Under the pieces are notes generated by a model that saw nothing but the letters and a program-made list of their open reading frames with translations, had not been told where the DNA came from and did not search any database. The position numbers were made by a program, and so were the translations under genes. Source: Lepagella muris (GTDB lineage: Bacteria > Bacteroidota > Bacteroidia > Bacteroidales > Muribaculaceae). From it: a stretch of DNA of 64,000 nucleotides. The stretch spans positions 43,523-107,522 of the forward strand of contig NZ_SRYB01000016.1 in assembly GCF_004793975.1 (NCBI RefSeq), read 5' to 3'. Below, piece by piece: positions 27,109 to 35,260 of this stretch. The first letter of the stretch is position 1; each line of letters begins with the position of its first letter.

Positions 27109-28143
27109 TTATTGTTTCTGATTCTTTAGATATCTGTCGTAGTCAGGCATAGCCTCCACCAATTTGCGGTAACATTCCTCGAGCGAACCGCGGAATTCTC
27201 CTCCGGCTGCCTGAAGATGTCCGCCGCCACCATAAAGGTTCTTGCATATCTCCGACACCGGGAATCCGTTGCAACTTCTTGCCGACACCTTTATGCAGTC
27301 GGCATCCTCACGAAGGAATATGCTGTAGACCATGCCTTTTATCTCAAGCGGACGGTTGACCAACCCTTCGGAATCCCCTTTTTCATAATGGAAGCGCGTC
27401 AGCTCATCCTTGCTGAGAGTGATGACTGCCGCCTTATGCTCGGGAAACACCTCCAGTTTCTCCGACAAGGCGTATGCCTCAAGTTTCAGGCTCCAGTAAC
27501 TGCGAGTGTTAAGAGCCTCCTTGACAATCATCTCCTTATCCGCGCCCTTCTCCAGCAGACGGATAAGGATCTCATACAGGTCGTGATGCTTGCAGTTGAC
27601 GAAAAAATTCCGTGTGTCGGTGATTATACCCGTGAGGATACACACGGCGCCACTCTCATCAAGCTCAGCGAAGAAACCCATGCCGGCAATAAGACGGAAC
27701 ATAAGTTCGCACGTTGACGACATGTCGGGATAGGAGATCATTAGATCCGCAAAGTTGTCGGGTTCCTGATGATGGTCGACGAGCACCTTGCGGCAAGTTG
27801 CTCCCTGTATGACAGGCGCAAGGGAATCCTGACGCGACGGAGTGTTGAAATCGCAACATATTATCAAATCTGCCGATTCTACTGTCTTCTTGCAGAATTC
27901 CGGATGACATGTGTACACCCCCATCTCCTTAAACCCCGGGAGGAACGACAGATTGCCGGGTGCCTTATCCGGGATAATGACAGTGACGTTCTTGCCAAGC
28001 GCACGAAGGAGATGCATCATGCCCAAGGTGCTACCTATGGCATCACCATCGGGACGGACATGGCACGTGAGAACGATATCCGCCGACTCCTCAATGAGAC
28101 GCCTGAACTCTTTTATGCTGTCTGAGTCTATTAGTTTATCCAT
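27109..28143 (-). CDS. DHH-family phosphoesterase (NrnA-like)
   Basis: 344 aa from the ATG at 28141-28143 (MDKLIDSDSIKEF). DHH motifs: HVRPDGDAIGS, CCDFNTPSR, VDHHQEPDNF (the DHH motif itself), and a C-terminal DHHA1 domain ending GGGHLQAAGGEF. NrnA-type enzymes degrade short oligoribonucleotides and 3'-phosphoadenosine-5'-phosphate with manganese. Divergent from mazG. Confidence 0.9.
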   Translation of the reverse strand: MDKLIDSDSIKEFRRLIEESADIVLTCHVRPDGDAIGSTLGMMHLLRALGKNVTVIIPDKAPGNLSFLPGFKEMGVYTCHPEFCKKTVESADLIICCDFNTPSRQDSLAPVIQGATCRKVLVDHHQEPDNFADLMISYPDMSSTCELMFRLIAGMGFFAELDESGAVCILTGIITDTRNFFVNCKHHDLYEILIRLLEKGADKEMIVKEALNTRSYWSLKLEAYALSEKLEVFPEHKAAVITLSKDELTRFHYEKGDSEGLVNRPLEIKGMVYSIFLREDADCIKVSARSCNGFPVSEICKNLYGGGGHLQAAGGEFRGSLEECYRKLVEAMPDYDRYLKNQKQ

Positions 28144-28219
28144 ATAAATATTAGAAAAACAACCGAGAAAACCGATTCTTTTCAATTAGATTTATCTGCT
28201 TTAATCTTTTTTCAAGCCA

Positions 28220-28258
28220 CAAAGATACAAATAATATCGGAATTTCTATCTAACTTTG
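28220..28258. promoter_or_regulatory. Divergent -7 boxes for DHH (minus) and mazG (plus)
   Basis: TATCTTTG reads leftward at 28227-28220 and TAACTTTG reads rightward at 28251-28258; both fit TAnnTTTG. Neither has a good TTTG at the -33 spacing. They would give leaders of about 70 nt (DHH gene) and 110 nt (mazG). Confidence 0.5.
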
Positions 28259-28376
28259 TATCCAAATTTAGTTTATTTAAAGTCTATCCCCGAATAATCG
28301 ACAATAGCCGGGGTGTCCGCTTTTGATATTTTTTCAAAAAGCACGGGCTGAGACAACTGTTAAAATCATCTACAAT

Positions 28377-29183
28377 ATGCATTCTACCGACGATAAACTA
28401 TCCGCCTTCCGGCGCATAATAGAAGTGCTCGACACCCTGCGGGAGCGTTGCCCATGGGATGCCAAGCAGACCAACGAGTCACTCCGTCCCAACACGGTGG
28501 AGGAGGTGTTTGAGCTTGCGGATGCCCTGATTGCCGACGACACACAGAATATAAAGAAAGAGCTGGGCGACGTGTTGCTCCACGTGCTCTTCTATTCAAA
28601 GATTGCCTCCGAGAAGGAGCAATTTGATATTGCCGACGTCTGCAACTCACTTGCCGACAAGCTAATCTTCCGTCATCCCCACATCTACGGCAACGTGGAG
28701 GCGGATTCCGCCGACAAAGTGGCTAAAAACTGGGAGGAGATAAAGCTGAAAGAGAAGGGGGGCAACAAGACGGTGCTCGCCGGAGTGCCGACGGCTCTCC
28801 CCGCTCTGATAAAGGCGAACCGCATCCAGGAGAAGGCTGCCAACGTGGGCTTTGACTGGGAGGAGCGTCTTCAGGTATGGGATAAGGTGAAGGAGGAGAT
28901 CTCTGAAGTGGAACAGGAGATGGAAGCCGGCGAGGGGAATGACCTCGAAGGGGAGTTTGGCGACCTGCTGTTTGCAGTGGTGAACGCCGCCAGGCTCTAT
29001 GGAGTGAATCCGGAGAACGCTCTTGAGCGCACCAACCGTAAGTTCATATCAAGATTCAATCATCTTGAGAAGAGAGCTAAAGAGATGAATGTCGCGCTGA
29101 AGGAGATGTCGCTCTCGGAGATGGACAAGATATGGGATGAGGCTAAGGCTATCGAACGAAACAACACCAAGACTGTGGAATGA
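28377..29183 (+). CDS. mazG: Nucleoside triphosphate pyrophosphohydrolase MazG
   Basis: 268 aa from ATG 28377 (MHSTDDKLSAFRRII). Two MazG domains: the first carries CPWDAKQTNESLRPNTVEEVFE and KKELGDVLLHV, the second VEQEMEAGEG and EGEFGDLLFAVVN with the EExxE/ExxD metal-binding pattern. It hydrolyses NTPs to NMP and pyrophosphate (house-cleaning, modulation of ppGpp). It overlaps topB by 4 bp (ATGA). Confidence 0.95.
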   Translation: MHSTDDKLSAFRRIIEVLDTLRERCPWDAKQTNESLRPNTVEEVFELADALIADDTQNIKKELGDVLLHVLFYSKIASEKEQFDIADVCNSLADKLIFRHPHIYGNVEADSADKVAKNWEEIKLKEKGGNKTVLAGVPTALPALIKANRIQEKAANVGFDWEERLQVWDKVKEEISEVEQEMEAGEGNDLEGEFGDLLFAVVNAARLYGVNPENALERTNRKFISRFNHLEKRAKEMNVALKEMSLSEMDKIWDEAKAIERNNTKTVE

Positions 29184-31075
29184 TACTTTGCATTACTGAG
29201 AAACCGAGCGTGGGGAGCGACATTGCGAAAATCGTAGGGGCTTCATCCCGTCGTGACGGATATTTCGAGGGGAACGGATATTGCGTGACCTGGACTTTCG
29301 GGCATCTCTGCTGCCTGAAGGAGCCGGCTGACTATTGCACCGAATGGAAGCGATGGTCATTATCGTCGCTTCCTATGATTCCGCCCCGTTTCGGCATAAA
29401 ACTGATACCGAGCGATTCTTATAAACGACAGTTTGAGACAATCAAGAATCTTATCGAGCAATGCGACGAGATTGTCAACTGCGGTGATGCCGGGCAGGAG
29501 GGTGAGCTGATACAACGGTGGGTGATGCAGAAAGCGGGTTGCAAGAAGCCGGTGAAACGCCTATGGATAAGCTCGCTCACCGATGAGGCAATACGCGACG
29601 GTTTCCAAAATCTACGCCCAGAGAAAGAGCTTGAACCGCTATATACCGCCGGACTTTGCCGCGCAATCGGCGACTGGGTGCTCGGACTGAATGCCACGCG
29701 ACTTTACTCCCTGAAATATGGCATGCAGGGGCAGGTGCTTTCAATCGGGAGGGTGCAGACCCCTACCCTCGCCCTCGTCGTGTCAAGACAGTTGGAGATC
29801 GAGAATTTCGTCCCGAAGGATTACTGGGAACTGAAGACTGTGTATCGCGAGACGACATTCTCAGCCGCAGGAAAGAATTTCGACGTGGAGGAGAAAGGGA
29901 AGGTAGTGATCGACAGGATAAAAGATCTGCCTCTGACCGTGACTGACGTGACTAAGAAAGCCGGCAAGGAGGCTCCCCCTCGACTATTTGACCTCACATC
30001 TCTTCAGGTGGAATGTAACAAGAAACTGAATCTCGGTGCGGATGAGACACTGCGCACGATACAGAGCCTTTACGAGAAGAAGGTGACGACATATCCGCGT
30101 GTAGACACCACCTATCTCACCGACGACATGTATAGCAAATGCGGTGGTATTCTCAACTCGCTGAAGGACTACCAGCAGATAATGATTCCTATACGGGGGC
30201 AGAAACTGCGGAAGAGTAAGAAGGTGTTCGACAATTCAAAGGTGACAGACCACCATGCCATCATCCCTACCGGACAACCGTTGCCCGATAATCTCACGAA
30301 AGCGGAACGCGACGTCTTCAACATCATCGCGCTGCGCTTCATATCCGTATTTTTCCCCGACTGCTCGTTTGAACAGACGGTGGTCAATGCAAAGGTAGAC
30401 AATATAAATTTCAAGGCTACGGGTAAGGTAATCATCGATCCCGGATGGAAAGTGGTGTATGCAGGCGACAAACGTCAGGAGGATACCGAAAAGTCTGACA
30501 AGAATGAGAAGGAGGATGAGGAGACTGCCGGAATACTCCCCCCGTTCACAAAGGGGGAATCGGGTCCACACGCTCCAAAACTCGTGAAAAAGACTACCCA
30601 ACCGCCGAAATATTTTACAGAAGGCACCCTGCTGAAAGCGATGGAGACAGCCGGTGCGCTTGTTGACGACGAGGATCTGCGCGAGGCTCTTAAAGCGAAC
30701 GGTATCGGTCGCCCGTCAACACGAGCAGCAATCATCGAGATTCTCTACAAACGAGGGTATATCGTAAAGGAGAGGAAATCTCTCAGGGCTACCCCGGCGG
30801 CTATTGAGCTTGTGGCTCTGATTAAGGAGGAATTGTTGAAAAGCGCGAAACTTACGGGCATCTGGGAGGGCAAACTCCGACAGATAGAGCATGAGGAATA
30901 TAGCGCAAAGGATTTCATAGACCAAATCAAGCAGATGATCTCGGAAATAACAATCTCCGTATTGCGCGATCCGACAAACCGACGTATCGTGGCGGAACAA
31001 GCACAAGATAAGTCTGAGAAAGAGTCTGCCGAAGGGAAATCGACAAAGAAAAAGGAGAAGAAAGGGAAGAAATGA
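29180..31075 (+). CDS. topB: DNA topoisomerase III
   Basis: 631 aa. Toprim domain from residue 1 (ILCITEKPSVGSDIA, GDAGQEGELI), type IA core with the active Tyr in TTYPRVDTTYLTD, and RPSTRAAIIEILYKRGYI. The C-terminus is a Lys-rich tail with no zinc-finger domain, so it is the short form. Decatenation of DNA is the family role. The ATG overlaps the mazG stop. Confidence 0.95.
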   Translation: MILCITEKPSVGSDIAKIVGASSRRDGYFEGNGYCVTWTFGHLCCLKEPADYCTEWKRWSLSSLPMIPPRFGIKLIPSDSYKRQFETIKNLIEQCDEIVNCGDAGQEGELIQRWVMQKAGCKKPVKRLWISSLTDEAIRDGFQNLRPEKELEPLYTAGLCRAIGDWVLGLNATRLYSLKYGMQGQVLSIGRVQTPTLALVVSRQLEIENFVPKDYWELKTVYRETTFSAAGKNFDVEEKGKVVIDRIKDLPLTVTDVTKKAGKEAPPRLFDLTSLQVECNKKLNLGADETLRTIQSLYEKKVTTYPRVDTTYLTDDMYSKCGGILNSLKDYQQIMIPIRGQKLRKSKKVFDNSKVTDHHAIIPTGQPLPDNLTKAERDVFNIIALRFISVFFPDCSFEQTVVNAKVDNINFKATGKVIIDPGWKVVYAGDKRQEDTEKSDKNEKEDEETAGILPPFTKGESGPHAPKLVKKTTQPPKYFTEGTLLKAMETAGALVDDEDLREALKANGIGRPSTRAAIIEILYKRGYIVKERKSLRATPAAIELVALIKEELLKSAKLTGIWEGKLRQIEHEEYSAKDFIDQIKQMISEITISVLRDPTNRRIVAEQAQDKSEKESAEGKSTKKKEKKGKK

Positions 31076-31314
31076 TGAATCATGCTGAAATGACGACAAA
31101 TCTCTTGATCCAATACATAGCAGTAGGCATAATTTTGCTTGCGACAGTGGTGTGGATCATTGTAAAATTCATAAAAAACCGTAAATCGGGTAGCAACTCA
31201 TGTTGCGGATGCTCTCTTTCCCAAAACTGCGGTAAGAAAGAGATTGTCAAGAAACAGAAATTTAATAATTGCAATACAACCAACCGGAAGGAATCGCAAA
31301 TTAAGAAACCATAA
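31072..31314 (+). CDS. Small Cys-rich membrane protein (FeoB-associated type)
   Basis: 80 aa with one TM helix (LIQYIAVGIILLATVVWIIVKFI), then KNRKSGSNSCCGCSLSQNCGKK, a Cys cluster (CCGC...C) and a polar tail. This layout is that of the FeoB-associated Cys-rich membrane proteins, but no feoAB gene is nearby. Its ATG overlaps the topB stop by 4 bp, so it is translated in the same operon. Role unknown. Confidence 0.65.
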   Translation: MMNHAEMTTNLLIQYIAVGIILLATVVWIIVKFIKNRKSGSNSCCGCSLSQNCGKKEIVKKQKFNNCNTTNRKESQIKKP

Positions 31315-31318
31315 TGTC

Positions 31319-31918
31319 ATGAAAACGATAAAGATCTGGAATTCTGACGCCTCAGAACGCCAACTGAATGAAATCACACGTGACCTTGAAGGGGGAGCCA
31401 CAATGATCCTGCCCACCGACACGTTATACGCCATAGCCTGCGATGCCCTTAACCCCAAGGCTATCGAGAAGATATGTCGCCTGAAAGGGATTAATCCGGA
31501 AAAGACTAATCTCTCGATTATATGCAGCGATATTTCAATGGCTGCGGAATATGCGCGTATCGACAATAAGGCTTTCAAGATGCTACGCGACAACACGCCC
31601 GGACCATTTACGTTTCTGTTCAAATCAAATTCCACTCTCCCCAAGGCATTCAAGGGGAGAAAGGTGGTGGGCATAAGGATTCCCGACAACAAGCTATGTC
31701 GCGACATAGCACAACATCTCAGACATCCAATCCTATCGACATCCATTGAATTTGATGACGACGATTATGCTCGCGATCCAGGACTGATAGCGGAGGCATA
31801 CCACGAGAAGGTTGATTTCATCCTTGAGGGGGAGGATGGCGACACCATACCCTCTACCATCATTGATTGCACAGGCAACGAACCGGAAATAATTCGCCAG
31901 GGCAAGGGGGTGATCTAA
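31319..31918 (+). CDS. Sua5/YciO/TsaC-family L-threonylcarbamoyladenylate synthase
   Basis: 199 aa from ATG 31319 (MKTIKIWNSDASERQL), 5 bp after the Cys-rich gene; the frame extends further upstream but overlaps that gene. Key motifs: GGATMILPTDTLYAIACDA, KGINPEKTNLSIIC, PGPFTFLFKS and ILSTSI. The family makes threonylcarbamoyl-AMP for the t6A37 modification of tRNA; the YciO branch is not clearly separated by eye. Confidence 0.8.
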   Translation: MKTIKIWNSDASERQLNEITRDLEGGATMILPTDTLYAIACDALNPKAIEKICRLKGINPEKTNLSIICSDISMAAEYARIDNKAFKMLRDNTPGPFTFLFKSNSTLPKAFKGRKVVGIRIPDNKLCRDIAQHLRHPILSTSIEFDDDDYARDPGLIAEAYHEKVDFILEGEDGDTIPSTIIDCTGNEPEIIRQGKGVI

Positions 31919-31947
31919 TCCCATACATACATCCCCCGTATGGGATT
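31917..31947 (+). terminator. Hairpin at the end of the mazG-topB operon
   Basis: Perfect 10-bp arms AATCCCATAC (31917-31926) and GTATGGGATT (31938-31947) begin at the stop codon of the Sua5-like gene. Only weak U-richness follows, so termination efficiency is uncertain. Confidence 0.55.
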
Positions 31948-31981
31948 ATTATCTGAAGCGCGACAATTATAAGAAAGTATT

Positions 31982-32013
31982 TTTGCAATTATGGAATTAT
32001 TTCCTTAATTTTG
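31982..32013 (+). promoter_or_regulatory. Consensus promoter of mdh
   Basis: TTTG at 31982-31985 and TAATTTTG at 32006-32013 with a 20-bp spacer, a full Bacteroidota consensus. Transcription should start near 32020, giving a leader of about 108 nt. The leader contains CCCGGA...TCCGGG, a possible stem at about 32042-32069. Confidence 0.85.
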
Positions 32014-32127
32014 CATCCAAACAAAACAGAGGTGGATTTACCCCGGAACTTATCACTTTCACACTCCGGGCACGTAGATATCCGAACAAACAGAACCATA
32101 ATATATAACCTTTAACTTTAGCAAGTT

Positions 32128-33057
32128 ATGTCAAAAGTAACAGTCGTAGGCGCCGGCAACGTAGGCGCTACCGCAGCTAACGTGATCGCTCTTCGCGAAG
32201 TGGCTGACGAAGTAGTAATGATCGACATCAAGGAAGGAGTTTCCGAAGGTAAGGCAATGGATATGATGCAGACTGCCAACCTTCTTGATATGAACACACG
32301 TATCACAGGCGTAACCAACAACTATGAGGCTACAAAAGACAGCGACGTGGTTGTCATCACTTCCGGCATACCCCGCAAACCGGGCATGACTCGTGAGGAG
32401 CTTATCGGCGTAAATGCCGGCATCGTTAAGCAGGTGACTGAAAGCGTTCTCGCTCACAGCCCCAACGCTGTAATCGTTTGCGTTTCCAACCCTATGGACA
32501 CTATGACTTACCTCATCCACAAGGTATCCGGTCTTCCCAAAAACCGCATCATCGGTATGGGTGGCGCGCTTGACAGCAGCCGTTTCAAATATTATCTGAG
32601 CAAAGCCCTCAACGCTAACCCCAACGAGGTTGAAGGTTTCGTTATCGGCGGACACGGCGACACTACTATGATTCCTATGAAGCGTTTCGCTACTCTCCGT
32701 GGTGTGCCCGTAACTGAGTTCCTCTCTGCTGAAGAGCTCGACAAGGTTGCTGCCGACACTATGGTAGGTGGTGCTACTCTCACTAAACTTCTCGGCACTT
32801 CCGCTTGGTATGCTCCGGGTGCTGCAACTGCTGAGGTTGTTGAGGCTGTCCTCCACGATCAGGATGCAGTTATCCCCTGCTCTGCTCTTCTCGAAGGCGA
32901 ATATGGCGAGAATGACCTCTGCATCGGCGTTCCTTGTGTTCTCGGCAAAGGTGGTATCAAGAAAATCCTTGAACTCAACCTCAATGAGGAGGAGAAGGCT
33001 CTCTTCCAGAAGAGCGCAGAGGCTGTTCACAAAACAAACGCAGCTCTCCCCTGCTAA
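32128..33057 (+). CDS. mdh: Malate dehydrogenase (LDH-like type)
   Basis: 309 aa. NAD-binding VVGAGNVGATAANVIA, the substrate loop GIPRKPGMTREEL with its arginines, VSNPMD, and the catalytic His in GGHGDTTMIPM. Size and IPRKPGM loop match LDH-like MDH of Bacteroidetes/Chlorobi. It interconverts malate and oxaloacetate with NAD in the fumarate-succinate branch. Codon use looks strongly biased, as for a highly expressed gene. Monocistronic: own promoter and own terminator. Confidence 0.95.
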   Translation: MSKVTVVGAGNVGATAANVIALREVADEVVMIDIKEGVSEGKAMDMMQTANLLDMNTRITGVTNNYEATKDSDVVVITSGIPRKPGMTREELIGVNAGIVKQVTESVLAHSPNAVIVCVSNPMDTMTYLIHKVSGLPKNRIIGMGGALDSSRFKYYLSKALNANPNEVEGFVIGGHGDTTMIPMKRFATLRGVPVTEFLSAEELDKVAADTMVGGATLTKLLGTSAWYAPGAATAEVVEAVLHDQDAVIPCSALLEGEYGENDLCIGVPCVLGKGGIKKILELNLNEEEKALFQKSAEAVHKTNAALPC

Positions 33058-33073
33058 TCTGCCCCTCATAAGG

Positions 33074-33148
33074 TAAAAAAATATCCGTGCTCTTTGGTGT
33101 CAGCGGTGGAATAAACCACTAAGTACACCAAGAGCACGGAGTTTTTTT
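33074..33148. terminator. Strong bidirectional intrinsic terminator
   Basis: Arms CCGTGCTCTTTGGTGT (33085-33100) and ACACCAAGAGCACGG (33125-33139) pair with one bulged base; an inner GTGG/CCAC extends the stem. A7 precedes (33075-33081) and T7 follows (33142-33148), so it works in both directions, ending mdh on the plus strand and the small membrane gene on the minus strand. Confidence 0.95.
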
Positions 33149-33187
33149 AGGGAAGCATGTCTGACGACATGCTGTGACCGGAATTAC

Positions 33188-33451
33188 TTATAAGAGAGCA
33201 ACTATGATAATACCGAGCAACGCCAGCAGATAGAACCAACAGGAACATTTCTGAAGCGTTTTTGCTGCATACGGGCTAATACGCTGAAGATAGGTGGCGG
33301 CAAATTCCGTGAATGCTGCCATAAACATGAAGAAGAACGGTATAAACATCCACCATGCCAGATGAAACACCATCAGCAACACAATGACCACACAGGTCAA
33401 TATCAGCCCACCCCAAGCAGCCGTTTTTGATTTATTTACTTCCATTTTCAT
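33188..33451 (-). CDS. Small three-TM membrane protein
   Basis: 87 aa with hydrophobic helices at ~13-31, ~34-52 and ~69-86. No catalytic motif recognised. Its ATG at 33449-33451 overlaps the stop of the upstream Spi-type gene by 4 bp, so the two are translationally coupled. Function unknown. Confidence 0.6.
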   Translation of the reverse strand: MKMEVNKSKTAAWGGLILTCVVIVLLMVFHLAWWMFIPFFFMFMAAFTEFAATYLQRISPYAAKTLQKCSCWFYLLALLGIIIVALL

Positions 33452-34314
33452 TTATATAGTTTCATTCCATATCGCTTACCTTTCACATCTCTCATCTGAA
33501 GAAGATAGAAACCTGACGGATATGAGTCAAGTTTCACAACAACCGTATCCGTCCCATCGCATTTCTTATCATACATCACGTTTCCCTGAAGGTCATAGAC
33601 GCTGAAGGATTCTATTTTCTCCGGCATGAAGACCTCAAAATGTCCGCCCCCGATATGCCTTAACACCGGCTCTACGGGATGCAGTTTCTCCTCTATCCTA
33701 CGGTATGATTCGAGAAGGGAAGCTCGCGTCTCTGCTACAAAATTTTCATGAAACAGAAACGGCACATCCTCCTCAACCTCCATCTCCACCTCTTCTTCTG
33801 AAGACTGATAGCGGAACTCTGTCGCAGCCTCAGCCATATATCCAATATCGCCATTGTCTGCTGAGCCTCTACCCTTTTCCAGCATTTCCCCAATATAATA
33901 ATGTATATCAGCCCATGCAGCAATAGCCTCCACAGGCATTCGGGAATCATAGCGTATCATCTCTATGTCGCGTGCATATTCTGCCAGACGCATCTTAAAT
34001 TCATCCGACTCCTTAGCCTGCGAAAAATCCCCCTTACTGCTATATGCAAGAATCGGCATCGCCTTGTTTTCAGCTGCGACAACCACATATCCACCTGTAG
34101 GCAATCCGAACACATAGAACGGCGGAAAGAGCCGATGAGTAGTCAGCTCCTTACCATTGTAAAGGAGCTGTGGATTGCCAACCTTCCTGTGGTTGACAGC
34201 ATTGAGAAATGTATGTGCTATTCTGAATGCCTCCTTACGGCTCACCGTCTCCGCCTGAATGTCATGACAGAGCGATCCCACCATAAGAAGCATCATTAAT
34301 ATCCTATATATCAT
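33448..34314 (-). CDS. Secreted Spi-type protease-inhibitor domain with T9SS sorting tail
   Basis: 288 aa with signal peptide (MIYRILMMLLMVGSLCHDIQA). Residues ~23-115 (SRKEAFRIAHTFLNAV, YVFGLPTGGYVVVAAENKAMPILAYSSKGDF) match the Spi/SpeB-inhibitor prodomain that normally precedes C10 peptidases. The middle is acidic (EEEVEMEVEEDVPF). Residues ~218-288 (SFSVYDLQGNVMYDKKCDG...YPSGFYLLQMRDVKGKRYGMKLYK) match a type IX secretion C-terminal sorting domain. The C10 catalytic domain is absent. Probably an exported inhibitor or a reduced prodomain protein. Confidence 0.7.
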   Translation of the reverse strand: MIYRILMMLLMVGSLCHDIQAETVSRKEAFRIAHTFLNAVNHRKVGNPQLLYNGKELTTHRLFPPFYVFGLPTGGYVVVAAENKAMPILAYSSKGDFSQAKESDEFKMRLAEYARDIEMIRYDSRMPVEAIAAWADIHYYIGEMLEKGRGSADNGDIGYMAEAATEFRYQSSEEEVEMEVEEDVPFLFHENFVAETRASLLESYRRIEEKLHPVEPVLRHIGGGHFEVFMPEKIESFSVYDLQGNVMYDKKCDGTDTVVVKLDSYPSGFYLLQMRDVKGKRYGMKLYK

Positions 34315-34435
34315 ATATTCCCTTTATGGTCTTATCTTTATTTCCGGTCTGACTGATAAAGACAGAACCGGAAGTTCCTACATTATATAACGTCTGATTT
34401 CAATTATAATTATCACAACCGTCAGAACATACAAT

Positions 34436-34469
34436 AAAAAAGAACCGGATATTGAAAAACATCCGGTTC
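34436..34469 (-). terminator. Intrinsic terminator of the non-coding RNA
   Basis: On the minus strand GAACCGGAT (34469-34461) pairs with ATCCGGTTC (34450-34442) across a 10-nt loop and is followed by six U (34441-34436). No protein gene ends upstream of it on this strand; the MFS gene has its own terminator at 35205-35234. Confidence 0.9.
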
Positions 34470-34841
34470 CCCCATCGTAAATACATACGATGTTCAGTCA
34501 AAAAGCTATATCGTTTTATTATTGAGGATTCATGCCGTTAAATATCCATCGTCCCCCACTGATATCGGAAGCTGAAGCCTGTATAAGAAACTGACAGATA
34601 CACAAAAGCGCAGGATCTGTTCAGTTTATCTCATTCAAGGCATCGCCAAACGCCTGTTACCCGATAAACAGTCCACTCCCACGCCCTATCGGATACCATC
34701 CCCCTGTCGGGGGAGTGGATACTCGACACGCATGAGCGTTTCCTGTTGCCTTATCCCGGGTATTCTTTATTTTGGCGATTTCAGAATGATGGATTAAGCA
34801 TGAAACGCTTATTTGATTATCTATTTGACAGACTCTTTCCG
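34436..34841 (-). ncRNA. Structured non-coding RNA, about 400 nt, own promoter and terminator
   Basis: The transcript predicted from the promoter (34848-34878) to the terminator (34436-34469) is about 405 nt and has no ORF longer than about 15 codons. It is rich in self-complementarity: a 12-bp stem AAACTGACAGAT / ATCTGTTCAGTTT (34588-34627, one bulge); CCACTCCC / GGGAGTGG (34673-34680, 34711-34718) enclosing a CCCCC/GGGGG hairpin; GCGTTT...TGCCTT (34736-34752) pairing with AAGGCA...AAACGC (34638-34654); and an alternative pairing GGCGAT...GAATG (34774-34788) with CATTC...ATCGCC (34632-34647). Consensus elements of tmRNA, RNase P RNA and SRP RNA were looked for and not found. Bacteroidales-1 or a 6S-like RNA would fit the architecture, but I cannot confirm either. 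Confidence 0.75.
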
Positions 34842-34847
34842 TCTTTG

Positions 34848-34878
34848 CAAAGTTAATAATATTTTAGATAATATCAAA
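34848..34878 (-). promoter_or_regulatory. Consensus promoter of the non-coding RNA
   Basis: On the minus strand TTTG (34878-34875), 19 bp, TAACTTTG (34855-34848): a perfect match to the Bacteroidota consensus. Start of transcription near 34841. Confidence 0.88.
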
Positions 34879-34879
34879 A

Positions 34880-35204
34880 CTACACTTTCCATTTATTCTT
34901 AACCCAAACGTGTAAAATTATTCAATCCCCTAATTATTAGCACCTATTCACATAATATTTAAGGGTCAGTCTAAAAAAGTTACCTTAACTTCAGAGCAAT
35001 CTTATCCATAACGAAGAATATCAGTATTCACTTTAATAACTTCCTATTATTGCATTAGTTATCTCTATCCACTCCGATGCACTCAATACAAATTATGGTA
35101 ACCCAGCGTTCATTCTAAAGTGATCAAATTCGACCACTTTAGAATTAAGATTATGTATTATCTCTCATGTACAAAGAAATTCATTAGATTATGCTCGTTT
35201 AAAT
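34880..35204. other. AT-rich gap between the ncRNA promoter and the MFS terminator
   Basis: No gene seen. The only structure is the inverted repeat at 35112-35145. The segment at 34961-34982 (GGGTCAGTCTAAAAAAGT) resembles the terminal bases of IS1182-type elements and might be an IS scar, but no transposase relic is attached. Confidence 0.4.
35112..35145. repeat. Perfect 11-bp inverted repeat
   Basis: ATTCTAAAGTG (35112-35122) and CACTTTAGAAT (35135-35145) with a 12-bp spacer. No U-run follows on either strand, so it is not a classical terminator. It could be an operator or a mobile-element end; no adjacent gene start uses it. Confidence 0.7.
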
Positions 35205-35234
35205 AAAAAAAGATGCGCCGTAGTTCGACGCATC
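35205..35234 (-). terminator. Intrinsic terminator of the MFS gene
   Basis: Arms GATGCGCCG (35212-35220) and CGACGCATC (35226-35234) pair with one mismatch; seven U follow on the minus strand (35211-35205). Confidence 0.9.
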
Positions 35235-35260
35235 CTCTTCTGAATTATTATGTTGGACTT

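Noticed and set aside
32131..33069. Minus-strand frame of 312 codons over mdh
   Set aside because: Mirror frame of a highly biased codon gene; mdh has promoter, motifs and terminator on the plus strand.
34436..34841. tmRNA, RNase P RNA or SRP RNA
   Set aside because: The conserved tmRNA ends, the RNase P P4 and CR-V type motifs and the SRP GGAAGCAGCC core were looked for and are absent.
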